From Marinomonas atlantica (GTDB lineage Bacteria > Pseudomonadota > Gammaproteobacteria > Pseudomonadales > Marinomonadaceae), in contig NZ_LTAW01000007.1 of the NCBI RefSeq assembly GCF_001639725.1, positions 1 to 64,000 on the forward strand: a stretch of DNA of 64,000 nt, written 5' to 3'. Shown piece after piece: positions 39,839 through 49,019 of this stretch (positions are counted from its first letter, which is position 1; each line of letters opens with the position of its first letter). The position numbers were made by a program, and so were the translations under genes. The notes under the pieces were generated by a model. That model did not search any database. It was not told where the DNA came from and worked only from the letters and a program-made list of their open reading frames with translations.

Positions 39839-40686
39839 TGGCGAACATAATTGGTGGCATAACAACTTCCCACATCCCTGCGATCGCAAACGCAATGGCA
39901 AATGGCTTAGAAGAAACACCATATTGGAAGCCTTTCTTTGATGGCTACCCACCTGTACGTGACTGGTTGAACGAGAAAAAGCCAGACGTCATTATCTTAT
40001 TTTACAACGATCATGGTTTAGAGTTCTTTATAGACAAAAAACCTACGTTTGCAATTGGTGTGGCTGATGAGTATCACAATGCTGATGAAGGTTGGGGGAT
40101 TCCAACGATTCCACCTGTTACGGGTGAATCGGAATTATCTTGGCACATTGCGAACAGCTTAGTCGAAGATGGCTTTGATATGACCATCTGCCAAGAGATG
40201 AAAGTGGATCACGGCCTAACAGTACCTCTTAACCTTATGTGGCCTGGCTATAACTACGGTCATGTTAAGGTGATTCCAGTGTGTATTAACTGTGAACAGC
40301 ACCCGATGCCGCAACCAAAACGTACTTTTGCCTTAGGTCAGGCTATTGGGCGTGCCGTAGCATCATTTGATGAAGATATGAAGGTAGCGGTATTTGGTAC
40401 TGGCGGTATGTCTCATCAGCTTGATGGCGAACGAGCAGGCATTATAAATCGAAAATTCGATTTAGAGTGTTTAGATAAATTAGTGACGGACCCAGAAGAT
40501 TTAACTAAATACTCAAATTTAGATTTGGTTGAGATTGCTGGCGCCCAAGGTGTTGAGTTGAATATGCTGCTTGCAATGCGCGGTACTTTAATTGGTGAAG
40601 TGAAAGAGCTGCATCGTAATTATCATGCTCCAATATCCAATACTGGATCTGGACTTATGTTGTTAGAGCACGAAATGCCTAAGTGA
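39838..40686 (+). CDS. ligB: Protocatechuate 4,5-dioxygenase beta subunit LigB
   Basis: The 282-residue catalytic subunit of the extradiol (type II, LigB-fold) dioxygenase that opens protocatechuate between C4 and C5. Fe(II) ligands are visible as His12 (GITTSHIPAIA), a second His in FYNDHGLEFF and a late Glu in LVEIAGAQGVELN; the catalytic acid/base is the His of GTGGMSHQLDG. Some relatives accept gallate. Last gene of the operon, followed by a strong terminator. Confidence 0.95.
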   Translation: MANIIGGITTSHIPAIANAMANGLEETPYWKPFFDGYPPVRDWLNEKKPDVIILFYNDHGLEFFIDKKPTFAIGVADEYHNADEGWGIPTIPPVTGESELSWHIANSLVEDGFDMTICQEMKVDHGLTVPLNLMWPGYNYGHVKVIPVCINCEQHPMPQPKRTFALGQAIGRAVASFDEDMKVAVFGTGGMSHQLDGERAGIINRKFDLECLDKLVTDPEDLTKYSNLDLVEIAGAQGVELNMLLAMRGTLIGEVKELHRNYHAPISNTGSGLMLLEHEMPK

Positions 40687-40722
40687 TAATACTTCGAAAT
40701 GACTAGGTGGGTATGAAAGTAG

Positions 40723-40754
40723 AAAGAGGAAAGTATCGGCTTTCCTCTTTTTTT
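40723..40754. terminator. Bidirectional terminator between ligB and the reductase gene
   Basis: A perfect 11-bp stem (AAAGAGGAAAG/CTTTCCTCTTT, arms 40723-40733 and 40740-40750) followed by a T-tract on the plus strand. The A-rich left side gives a shorter T-tract on the minus strand. Confidence 0.85.
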
Positions 40755-40763
40755 ATGAATAAG

Positions 40764-41747
40764 TTAAAACTCTTCAGTATCAATTTCTTTTTGTTGAGCG
40801 GCGTTGTAGCGTGGGCCGCTCACAGTGGATTGATTAATTAGCTGGCTTAAGTCACTCAGTTGAGATGCGGACAAAGACACACTATCACCGGACAGGTTAT
40901 CTTTCATGTGCTCGACGAAACGAGTCCCAGGGATCGCCACGATATTATCGCCTTGACGTAATAGCCACGCTAGGGAGAGTTGTGCAGGAGTACAACCAAT
41001 CTCGTTTGCCATGGCTAGAAAGCCTTTTAGTAGTTCTCGGTTTTTGGGATAGTGATCGTTGTCGAAGCGCGGCATGTTCAGGCGAATGTCACCTGCTTCT
41101 AGTGTATCAGTGCTCTTTACCGCGCCAGTCAAATAGCCACGAGCAAGTGGGCTAAATGCCACAAATGTCACGCCAAGCTCTTTTGTCGCTTCAAGTGTCG
41201 CAATTTCCGGGTTACGCGTCCAAAGCGAGTATTCAGACTGTAGTGCTGTGATTGGCGCTTCAGCATGAGCGCAACGCAAAGTGTTAGCTGACACCTCGGA
41301 AAGGCCAATGGCGCCAATTTTACCCTCCTTAACTAAGTCATTCAGGGTGCCCACGCTTTCCTCAATGGCTACATTGGGGTCTTTACGATGAAGATAATAC
41401 AGATTGATGTAATCTGTTTCTAAGCGCTTTAAACTCTCTTCACATTGTTGACGAATGTTCTCAGGTCGACCATTGATTTCTTTTTTCCCATTAACCATCG
41501 CCATGCCGCATTTGCTTGCTAAAAAAAGTTCATTGCGTAACGGCGCCAACGCTTTACCTACTAACAATTCATTTTTGCCACCGCCATATAAAGTCGCGGT
41601 ATCAAAATGGCGGTAGCCCATTTCGAATGCTTTTTGTAGTGTCGCTATCGCCTGTTGCTCTGCAACCGGAGTGCCATATGCATGTGACAGATTCATACAG
41701 CCTAAGCCGATTTTAGGGTTGAGGAAATTGGGGTGTTTACTTGACAT
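40764..41747 (-). CDS. Aldo/keto reductase in the protocatechuate cluster
   Basis: A 327-residue NADPH-dependent (AKR) barrel. The catalytic tetrad is visible as Asp and Tyr in YRHFDTATLYGGG, Lys in LFLASKCGM and His in INLYYLHRKDP. The C-terminal cofactor region is NIVAIPGTRFVEHMKDN. I chose the ATG at 41747, preceded by GAGG, over an upstream start (41846) that would run into ligC. It lies directly downstream of ligC on the same strand. It has no assigned step in the pathway; it may reduce an aldehyde such as vanillin-type precursors, which is a guess. Confidence 0.88.
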   Translation of the reverse strand: MSSKHPNFLNPKIGLGCMNLSHAYGTPVAEQQAIATLQKAFEMGYRHFDTATLYGGGKNELLVGKALAPLRNELFLASKCGMAMVNGKKEINGRPENIRQQCEESLKRLETDYINLYYLHRKDPNVAIEESVGTLNDLVKEGKIGAIGLSEVSANTLRCAHAEAPITALQSEYSLWTRNPEIATLEATKELGVTFVAFSPLARGYLTGAVKSTDTLEAGDIRLNMPRFDNDHYPKNRELLKGFLAMANEIGCTPAQLSLAWLLRQGDNIVAIPGTRFVEHMKDNLSGDSVSLSASQLSDLSQLINQSTVSGPRYNAAQQKEIDTEEF

Positions 41748-41830
41748 GGGGGAACCTCGTGAACTATTGATGTACAGACCGCAAAAAGCAGGGCGCTTGG
41801 CCCTGCTTTTGAAATTTAATAGGTGGAAGG

Positions 41831-42778
41831 TTAGTCTTCCAAGCACTGCTCAAGTTTGTGTAGGGTCTCCATTGCGTCAATTGCTTGAGTGACACACGCA
41901 TTCGGAGTGCGGCCTTCTTGAATTGCTGAGATGAATTCACGATCCTGAAGTTCAATGCCATTGTTAGAAACAGCAACATCCGATAGATCAATCTTGTTCT
42001 CATTGCCATCAAATAGGTCATCGTATCGAGCGATATAGGTACCATTATCACAAATATAACGGAAGAAAGTACCAAATGGACCGTCATTATTGAATGACAG
42101 CGATAATGTACAGATCGCACCGTTTGGCACTTTCATACCAATGCTCATATCCATGGCAATATTCAGTTCTTCATGTATAGGGCCCTGTAGGGCTTGAACT
42201 TTTGTCGCAACTTCACCTGTTTGATACTGAAACAAGTCAACTGTATGGCAGGCATGATGCCATAACAGATGGTCAGTCCAAGATCGTGGCTTACCTAACG
42301 CATTTTTATTGGAACGACGGAAAAAATAGGTCTGCACATCCATCTGCTGAACTTTTAACTCACCCGCTTCGATTTTATTGTGGATCCACTGGTGGGAAGG
42401 GTTAAAGCGACGAGTGTGACCTGCCATGGCGACCAGTCCCGTACGTTTTTGAGTCTCAACAATTTTGCGTGCGTCTTCAATATTGTCGGCCATTGGAATT
42501 TCAGACATAACATGCTTACCAGCCTCTAAACATTGGATAGTTTGAGTGGCGTGCACCTGCGTTGGTGTTGCTAGAATGACAGCATCAACATCATCACGAG
42601 CCAACGCTTCAGCTAGATCCGTTGTATGGTGGGCAACGCCACGCTCTTCAGCAAAAGCTTTGATTGCATCAGGTTTGGTGCCGACAACTGATACGACCTC
42701 TGCACCGTCAATGGATGCTATAGCATCCATATGCTTCATGCCGAATGCGCCTGAAGCGCCTGCAATACAAATTCTCAT
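41831..42778 (-). CDS. ligC: 4-carboxy-2-hydroxymuconate-6-semialdehyde dehydrogenase LigC
   Basis: A 315-residue Gfo/Idh/MocA-type NADP oxidoreductase. Rossmann start IAGASGAFGMKHMDAI, then DAVILATPTQVHATQ, GKHVMSEIPMADN (with Glu-Ile-Pro in place of the common EKP) and LLWHHACHTVDLFQYQTG, a LigC hallmark. It oxidises the ring-cleavage semialdehyde (as its hemiacetal) to 2-pyrone-4,6-dicarboxylate. It stands on the opposite strand from ligJKU-I-AB, with the reductase gene behind it. Confidence 0.94.
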   Translation of the reverse strand: MRICIAGASGAFGMKHMDAIASIDGAEVVSVVGTKPDAIKAFAEERGVAHHTTDLAEALARDDVDAVILATPTQVHATQTIQCLEAGKHVMSEIPMADNIEDARKIVETQKRTGLVAMAGHTRRFNPSHQWIHNKIEAGELKVQQMDVQTYFFRRSNKNALGKPRSWTDHLLWHHACHTVDLFQYQTGEVATKVQALQGPIHEELNIAMDMSIGMKVPNGAICTLSLSFNNDGPFGTFFRYICDNGTYIARYDDLFDGNENKIDLSDVAVSNNGIELQDREFISAIQEGRTPNACVTQAIDAMETLHKLEQCLED

Positions 42779-42927
42779 TAGATATCTCCTAGCGATTAAC
42801 TTGTTGTTCTTGGTGAGCGTCGCTGCTCTAAATTATTATATTCAATCTAACATTGGCGTAATAAATGATGTAATTCGTAAACCACAGATGCTATTCGAAA
42901 AAGAGATAATATGCTTTTGTGGGAAAG

Positions 42928-44142
42928 CTATCTGAATTGATCGCATGTTTCTCGTAGAACACTCAAAAAGTGAGACTGAGTAATAGTTGGTAGCCAGTTT
43001 TTTCTTACACAAAGGCCGATGGGGCGTCGTGTATGTTCTAATGGATAAGATAAGATTTTGAGTATCCCTAACTCAATTTCGCGCTCCATTTGATGCTCAG
43101 ATATCAATGTTAATCGGTCACTACCGATCAGTAATTCTCTTATTAAAATCTGTGAACTAGATTCAACAATACGACTTGGTTGCGGGGTGTCAGCTTGATC
43201 AAAAATTGCTTCAAATGCCGATCGTGTAGGGGTTCCATCTGCAGGGACAACCCATGCAAATTTTTCTAAATCTTCAGCAGAGACTTGGTTAAGCGATAAA
43301 AGTGGATGGTCATCGCGACAGATGATCGAAAGCGGTGGATGCCAAAGCTCTTCTTGAACAACATCGTCAGCAGGAGAGGGGTAGCGAAGAGCGCCAAGTA
43401 CAATATCTACATCACCGTGACGTAAATGATGAAGTAAATCGGGATAAGGGCCTTCTATAATTTTAACATTCACATCTGGATGTTGATCACCAAACCGAAG
43501 AATAGACTTGGGTAACATTGTGGTTCGTGCCAAAGGCATACTACCCAATGAAATAGTGGAAACATCTTTAAACTGTAAAGCATGAATTTCATGCATGCCC
43601 TGACGCAGTTCGCTAAATGCCAGCTTAGCAGCTTTTGTGAGTGTCTTAGCAGCCTCTGTTGCACTAATACCAGTATTTGTTTTATCAAAAAGGGCGATGC
43701 CAAGAAGCTTTTCAAGATCACGTGCTGCTCTGTGAACAGATGATTGTGAAACACCAAGATTTCGGCTGGCAATACTGAAATTTTGTACATCGCACACAGC
43801 GACTAAGGCTTTTAATTGAGTTGTACTAATTTGAGCCAGCACATTCGCTGAAAGTGTTTCTTTTAGCGATGGGTTACGAAGTAGCTCAGCAGCCGAGTCT
43901 TTTAAGTAATCAAGCGAACGAGTGACTCGATTTTGCCATAATAGCCCTGATTCTGTTGGGTACATGCCATCGGAGTGTCGTTCAAATAAATGTGTCTCTA
44001 ATTGCTTTTCTAATTTTGCAATAGCTTGCGTGATTGCAGGTTGAGATAAATAAATTTGCTCAGAAGCTCTAGTGATACTTTTTAGTTCACAAACAGCTAT
44101 GAATACTCGTAAGTGACGCAAATTAGGAATTTGTAAATCCAC
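42928..44142 (-). CDS. LysR-type regulator with two N-terminal helix-turn-helix domains
   Basis: 404 residues, about 100 more than a normal LysR protein. Residues 8-67 are a standard LysR winged helix (LRHLRVFIAVCELKSITRAS, SQPAITQAIAKLEKQL). Residues 107-165 form a second, complete one (TTQLKALVAVCDVQNFSIAS, SQSSVHRAARDLEKLLG). Residues 194-400 are the substrate-binding domain (LGSMPLARTTMLP, VDIVLGALRYP). It follows ligC by 149 bp on the same strand and is the likely regulator of the lig genes. The co-inducer is probably a pathway intermediate, by analogy only. Confidence 0.92.
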   Translation of the reverse strand: MDLQIPNLRHLRVFIAVCELKSITRASEQIYLSQPAITQAIAKLEKQLETHLFERHSDGMYPTESGLLWQNRVTRSLDYLKDSAAELLRNPSLKETLSANVLAQISTTQLKALVAVCDVQNFSIASRNLGVSQSSVHRAARDLEKLLGIALFDKTNTGISATEAAKTLTKAAKLAFSELRQGMHEIHALQFKDVSTISLGSMPLARTTMLPKSILRFGDQHPDVNVKIIEGPYPDLLHHLRHGDVDIVLGALRYPSPADDVVQEELWHPPLSIICRDDHPLLSLNQVSAEDLEKFAWVVPADGTPTRSAFEAIFDQADTPQPSRIVESSSQILIRELLIGSDRLTLISEHQMEREIELGILKILSYPLEHTRRPIGLCVRKNWLPTITQSHFLSVLRETCDQFR

Positions 44143-44319
44143 TACTAGCTCCAGTAAGACAATTTAGGTCACTATATCAAAAGTGAATAGGTTTTAAAGT
44201 AGTTACCTATACTATGTTGATCCTGAGCTGTAACCAAAAATGAGGTACACTTATGAAAATCTACTTTTCTTCCATAAATTAAGCTATTTTTGTTTCAGTA
44301 TATGTTTTTAGGATTGGGC

Positions 44320-47217
44320 ATGCAGTTAAGTTGTTACTACAAGGGATTAAAGTGGCTAATGTGTTCCATCGCTCTTTTATATGGGGCAACCAGCTACGCA
44401 ACAGCCAGTTTACATGACTATTTTATTGATGTGTGGACGTCACATGAAGGGTTGCCGCATAACAGTATTAATGCCATTACTCAAACTGAAGATGGTTACT
44501 TGTGGTTTGCTACATGGGAAGGCGTGGCCCGTTATAACGGAAAAAGCTTCGAGCTGTTTAGTCGCGATCCAGAAACAGGATTGATTGATGCGGCTGTGAG
44601 AGCACTGATTCCGGCAAAAGGTAATCAACTTTGGGTTGGTGGAGGTCGTGGTGGTATTACTTTGCGTGATCATTATCATTGGACACAACAACCCCCAGCA
44701 AAAAGTCTTGTAAACGATATATTGTTAGACAGCGATTCCAATCTATGGCTTGCCGTAGAGGGTGAAGGGGTATTCTATCGAGAAAAAGAGGGTGAACATA
44801 CCTACTCTGAAGATCGATTAGTGCTTAACGTAAGTGCTGCCCACCTTGCTCAAACCCGCTCTGGAACTATTTATGCAGCTACGCGTTCTGGCTTTTATCG
44901 CATATCTACTAATGGCGCGGAAAAACTGAGAATACCTCATGTGCCTGAAAATGTTCGCGTTTATTATGTTTCCGTTGATCATCGAGACCATGTACTTATA
45001 GGTACGAGCGATGGGGCTTGGAAATTCGATGGAGAGCAATTTATCGAATTACTACCAGAGCTTAATACATCAGCGATTACAGTTGCTGAAGAAGACGATG
45101 AGGGAAATATATGGTTGGGCTCGATTGATAAGGGGCTAATGCGCATCACTCTTCGTGGTGTCGATTACATTGATACCAATTCTGGCCTACCAAATAATCG
45201 TGTAATCTCTTGGTTTCAAGATTCTGAAGGCAGTATCTGGATAGGCACTAACGGTGGAGTAATGCGTTTACGTGAAGCGCCATTTCGTAATTATTCAGTG
45301 TTGGAAGGCTTAGAAGGTAACTTTGTACGAACGTTACTTAATATTCCAGGTGACCGTTTTTTAGTGGGTAGTAGTGAAGGTTTAAACCTATTGGAAGACG
45401 GAAAGGTGCTCTCAGCAAGTGCACAGCCTGCGGCCCGTCAGTCAACTCTGAGTCTAGCAAATACCTCTGATAATTCTGTTTTGGTGGGTACGCAACGAAA
45501 CGGCGTTTACAGATGGAGTTCTGGGCTGATGACTCGTCTTTACAACAAAGATAATGGGTTGCCTGCTAATGAAGTTCGATCATTATTAGAAGATTCAAGA
45601 GGGCGTACTTGGGTTGGTACAGTTAACGGATTAGTGATGTTCGAGCAAGATGGTACTCGAACCCTTTTTGATGAACACGCCTCTAGTTTACCCGATAATT
45701 ATATTATAGCGTTAAGTGAAGATAAGCGCGGTAGGATTTGGGTTGGTACGGCAGAAGGGGTTGCTGTATATGACCGTCGCAATCGAATGCTTACCATTGA
45801 TATTTCGGAGTTTGAGCAAGCGCAGTATGTGTTTGGGTTCTATATTGAACCTGGTTTTGTATGGATGGCAACCGATCGCGGCTTACTTCGATACAATACG
45901 ATCTCTAATGAACTGAGTGGTGTAGGTAAGCCTGAGGGATTACCAATCGATAAACTGTTTCAAGTTGTTTATGATCGCATGGGAAGTTTTTGGTTAACAA
46001 GTAACCGCGGAATTTGGAAAATTAGTTATGTAGAGGCGCACCGTGCTGCCTCCGGTGAAATTAATAGCATTAATTTTGAACATTTTGGTGCAGAAGATGG
46101 TATGGGCAGCAGCCAAGTCAACGGTGGTTCAACACCCGCAGCAGTAAGCTCTAAAAGTGGCTTATTAGGTTTCGCAACGGCGGGTGGGGTGTCCTTTATT
46201 CAGCCAACGACACTTAAGCAACTTTATCAATATAGTTTACCAATAGTCATAGAAGATGTTGAAGTCGATGGGCTGTCGATCAACCCTCAGCGCGATAACT
46301 TACTTCAACCTGGCTCAAATCGAATTCGAATCAATTTTGCTGGTCTTAGTTACATCATGACTGAGCGTTTGCAATATCAAACCAAACTGGTGGGATTTGA
46401 TGATGAGTGGAATTACCAAGGTAATCAAACTGTTGCTGAGTATACAAATTTACCACCTGGACAATATAAGTTTCATGTCAGTGTACGTTATCCTTATGGG
46501 GAATGGCATGAGTCCTCAACAAACTTCGAATTTGAACTGCAGCCTTTAGTCTGGCAAAGAAGAGATGTACAAGCTTTGTTTATTTTTGCGTTTGCCGCGG
46601 GATTAAGTCTTCTAATGTACTGGCGTGTGTATGCATTGAAAAAGCGTCAGCGTGATATGGCGACCCAAATACATACAAAAACTGAAGCGCTAAGGGAACA
46701 ATCAGAGCGTTTTGAACGGTTGTCCAAAGAGGATGTGTTAACGGGTCTGTTTAATCGTCGTGCTTTCGATGAAAAAGTACGTAGAGATTTTATGTTATCA
46801 ATTCAAGGGTTGGGTAGACTGAATCTTGCCATTATTGATATCGACCATTTTAAGCAAGTAAATGATCGCTTCTCCCATATTGTTGGGGATGAAGTGATCA
46901 AGCTTATGGCTAAATTCTTAAAGAAATCTGTGATTGCTCCAAACGTAGTTGCTCGCTGGGGTGGTGAAGAGTTTACTTTGTTAATTCATGGTACTGAAGA
47001 GCAAGCTTTAGCGCTTTGTCATGAACTACTTGAAGGTGTCGCTCAACTTCATTGTCCAGAGCTGAATAATGAGTTTAATTTAACTGTCAGTATTGGTTTG
47101 GCGAATGCGTTAGGGTGCTATGACTATCAAGGTTTACTAAAACGTGCCGACCACGCTTTATATGAGGCCAAAAACTCAGGGCGTAACCGGTTAGAGCAAT
47201 ATCACGAATTTCACTGA
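44320..47217 (+). CDS. Periplasmic two-component-propeller/Y_Y_Y sensor diguanylate cyclase
   Basis: A 965-residue membrane protein. Signal peptide (about residues 1-29), two seven-bladed-propeller-type repeats (repeated LPHNSINAITQTEDGYLWFAT-like blocks, e.g. NRVISWFQDSEGSIWIGT and EVRSLLEDSRGRTWVGT), a Y_Y_Y-type domain (LQYQTKLVGFDDEWNYQG), one transmembrane helix near residue 755, a short coiled coil, and GGDEF with the active site RWGGEEFTLL and DVLTGLFNRRAFD. No RxxD inhibitory site lies before GGEEF. It makes c-di-GMP in response to a periplasmic signal, possibly a polysaccharide. The start at 44320 gives a proper signal peptide; 44302 is possible. Confidence 0.93.
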   Translation: MQLSCYYKGLKWLMCSIALLYGATSYATASLHDYFIDVWTSHEGLPHNSINAITQTEDGYLWFATWEGVARYNGKSFELFSRDPETGLIDAAVRALIPAKGNQLWVGGGRGGITLRDHYHWTQQPPAKSLVNDILLDSDSNLWLAVEGEGVFYREKEGEHTYSEDRLVLNVSAAHLAQTRSGTIYAATRSGFYRISTNGAEKLRIPHVPENVRVYYVSVDHRDHVLIGTSDGAWKFDGEQFIELLPELNTSAITVAEEDDEGNIWLGSIDKGLMRITLRGVDYIDTNSGLPNNRVISWFQDSEGSIWIGTNGGVMRLREAPFRNYSVLEGLEGNFVRTLLNIPGDRFLVGSSEGLNLLEDGKVLSASAQPAARQSTLSLANTSDNSVLVGTQRNGVYRWSSGLMTRLYNKDNGLPANEVRSLLEDSRGRTWVGTVNGLVMFEQDGTRTLFDEHASSLPDNYIIALSEDKRGRIWVGTAEGVAVYDRRNRMLTIDISEFEQAQYVFGFYIEPGFVWMATDRGLLRYNTISNELSGVGKPEGLPIDKLFQVVYDRMGSFWLTSNRGIWKISYVEAHRAASGEINSINFEHFGAEDGMGSSQVNGGSTPAAVSSKSGLLGFATAGGVSFIQPTTLKQLYQYSLPIVIEDVEVDGLSINPQRDNLLQPGSNRIRINFAGLSYIMTERLQYQTKLVGFDDEWNYQGNQTVAEYTNLPPGQYKFHVSVRYPYGEWHESSTNFEFELQPLVWQRRDVQALFIFAFAAGLSLLMYWRVYALKKRQRDMATQIHTKTEALREQSERFERLSKEDVLTGLFNRRAFDEKVRRDFMLSIQGLGRLNLAIIDIDHFKQVNDRFSHIVGDEVIKLMAKFLKKSVIAPNVVARWGGEEFTLLIHGTEEQALALCHELLEGVAQLHCPELNNEFNLTVSIGLANALGCYDYQGLLKRADHALYEAKNSGRNRLEQYHEFH

Positions 47218-47337
47218 AATGGATGCATATTTCCTGATTTAAGTCAGGCCCTGAGAATTGTTCCAGCTTTAGTCTATTTTTGTTAAAACATATTAACGGA
47301 TCTAGTCGATAGGACAAGATATCAACAGGAGAGAGTG

Positions 47338-47649
47338 ATGATTGATAGTGGTCGCCGTAAGTTTGTAAAAAAAGGGTTGTTTGGTTTGGCCGCACTTCCT
47401 TTTGGTATGGGTGCGCTTACATCTAATGCATTTGCTGCATTGCCAATGTTAGACCCGAGTGCCCCTAACGCTAAAGCTTTAGCGTATGTGCCCGATGCAG
47501 CGAGTGCTGCTTCACATGCAGCATTTAAAGAAGGTAGTGCTTGTAGTAACTGTAATTTCTACAATGCCGGTTCGGGTGCTTGCCCGCTGTTTGCAGGACA
47601 TGCAGTGGAAGCAAATGGTTGGTGTCAGGCTTGGGTTAAAAAACCATAA
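47338..47649 (+). CDS. High-potential iron-sulfur protein (HiPIP)
   Basis: A 103-residue precursor. Twin-arginine signal SGRRKFVKKGLFG with a hydrophobic stretch cleaved near AFA-ALP. The mature part has the four cluster cysteines (CSNCNFYNAGSGACP, then GWCQAW) in HiPIP spacing. It is an exported [4Fe-4S] electron carrier, perhaps to a periplasmic oxidase or reaction partner. AGGAGAG precedes the ATG; a GTG one codon earlier is less likely. Confidence 0.93.
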   Translation: MIDSGRRKFVKKGLFGLAALPFGMGALTSNAFAALPMLDPSAPNAKALAYVPDAASAASHAAFKEGSACSNCNFYNAGSGACPLFAGHAVEANGWCQAWVKKP

Positions 47650-47671
47650 CGGTAAATAAGTGACTGATATT

Positions 47672-47707
47672 AAAAGCTCTCAGGCAGTGGAAGGCCTAAG
47701 AGCTTTT
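47672..47707. terminator. Terminator between HiPIP gene and M48 peptidase gene
   Basis: A 14-bp stem with one mismatch (arms 47672-47685 and 47694-47707, core AAAAGCTCT/AGAGCTTTT) followed by further T residues. The inverted layout also gives a T-tract for the convergent minus-strand gene. Confidence 0.88.
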
Positions 47708-47721
47708 TTTATGTGCGTAAT

Positions 47722-48528
47722 TCAATAGCATTGAGCTGTTTGATTATTTGCTTTTAGTGATGCGTAGATCTTTTGTGGTGTTGGCATTGCTTGTTGTAGG
47801 TCTCGAATACGAGTTTGATGAGAAGGGTGTGTCGATAGGAATTCTGGCGTAGTGCTCTTGCCACCTTCTCGAGACATATTCTGCCAAAGCGCTACACTTT
47901 CAGTTGGATCAAAACCTGCTTTGGCCATTAAGTCTAAGCCAATAAAATCTGCTTCAGATTCATGGGTTCGGCTAAATGGCAAAATGATTCCAAACTGAGC
48001 GCCCAATCCAAGGCCTTGGAATATAAGAGATTTTGTCGCCGACTCTTCGCCGGAAAGTTGATAGCCCAGAGCTAAAGCTTGACTGGTTGCTAGTTGCGTA
48101 GAAACTCGCTCGTTACCATGGCGAGCTAGTACATGGCCAACTTCATGGCCAATAACAGCAGCTAGTTGAGATTGGTTTTCGGCAACATCTAATAGACCTG
48201 TGTAAACACCTATCTTGTAACCTGGTAAAGCAAAAGCATTTACTTGCTCATCATTGAAAAGAACAACTTCCCAAGCCTGTTTACGATAATTATCAGGTAA
48301 TACTGAGATAATTTTGTCGGCAACACATTGGACTCTTTGAGTAGCTTGAGTACTTTCGGATGTAGGTGTCTCCGCTTTCATTTCTGTAAAAGATGCAACC
48401 CCCATTTCATTAAGCTGACTGTCAGGTAATAAGACAAGTTGCTTTCGGCCTGTTGGAGACGTTGTACATGCAATTAGTGCTGTACTAATTAGTCCAATTG
48501 TTAAGTTACGAAATAATGACGATGCCAA
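47722..48528 (-). CDS. M48-family metalloprotease lipoprotein
   Basis: A 268-residue Zn peptidase of the LoiP/YcaL/Oma1-like group. The lipoprotein signal has LISTALIAC as lipobox (Cys about residue 21). The active site is VIGHEVGHVLARHG (HExxH) with the third ligand in HESEADFIGLDLMAKAG. Expected in the outer membrane or periplasm, for envelope protein quality control. The start is the TTG at 48528: AAGGAGG lies at ideal distance and it begins a proper signal peptide, whereas the frame extends 22 codons upstream without one. Confidence 0.9.
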   Translation of the reverse strand: MASSLFRNLTIGLISTALIACTTSPTGRKQLVLLPDSQLNEMGVASFTEMKAETPTSESTQATQRVQCVADKIISVLPDNYRKQAWEVVLFNDEQVNAFALPGYKIGVYTGLLDVAENQSQLAAVIGHEVGHVLARHGNERVSTQLATSQALALGYQLSGEESATKSLIFQGLGLGAQFGIILPFSRTHESEADFIGLDLMAKAGFDPTESVALWQNMSREGGKSTTPEFLSTHPSHQTRIRDLQQAMPTPQKIYASLKANNQTAQCY

Positions 48529-48541
48529 ATGAGCCTCCTTG

Positions 48542-48901
48542 TTAGCCTTGGATATCGTGAAGCAGCTCGCTAGCCTGAAGCACAATTCCTTCACCTGACA
48601 TATTGGGTGCTACGCCAACGCTCACACCGTCATTGGTCATTCCTGGTAACCATACTTCAAAAAATGCTTCATTGTTGATGTCGAGTGCACTGAAGCCCTC
48701 ATAATCAGATTTCGCCCATTCATTGGCCATTTCTTCTGTGGGCCAAACGGGCAACACTCGCTCACTACCGATATTGATGTTCAAACAGCCTTCCGTGTCG
48801 GCTAAGGTATAGCAAGTTCCACCATTTTTAATGTGTGAAACAAATAGATCGTAACGGTTCTGACTGGTCTCTCTAAAAAAGCTTGTATTATCAATAGTCA
48901 T
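48542..48901 (-). CDS. DUF2750 family protein
   Basis: A 119-residue soluble protein with the DUF2750 pattern as I recall it: SERVLPVWPTEEMANEWAKSDYEGF (in part VLPVWPTEEMA), then FFEVWLPGMTNDGVSVGVAPN. The family function is unknown. It lies 13 bp upstream of the M48 gene on the same strand, so probably the two are co-transcribed. Confidence 0.82.
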   Translation of the reverse strand: MTIDNTSFFRETSQNRYDLFVSHIKNGGTCYTLADTEGCLNINIGSERVLPVWPTEEMANEWAKSDYEGFSALDINNEAFFEVWLPGMTNDGVSVGVAPNMSGEGIVLQASELLHDIQG

Positions 48902-48960
48902 AAATGATTTCTTCGATGAGTTTAACTGATACTAACAACTACAGACTATATCTGATAGTT

Positions 48961-48993
48961 AAAAAAATGGGCGATCGATATAGATCACCCATT
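48961..48993 (-). terminator. Terminator of the BMP transporter operon
   Basis: On the minus strand, an 11-bp stem (arms 48983-48993 and 48966-48976) with one G-T wobble leads into seven T residues, 27 bp beyond the stop of the binding-protein gene. Confidence 0.85.
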
Positions 48994-49019
48994 GCGCAAA
49001 AAACAAGGAAAGACCGTGA

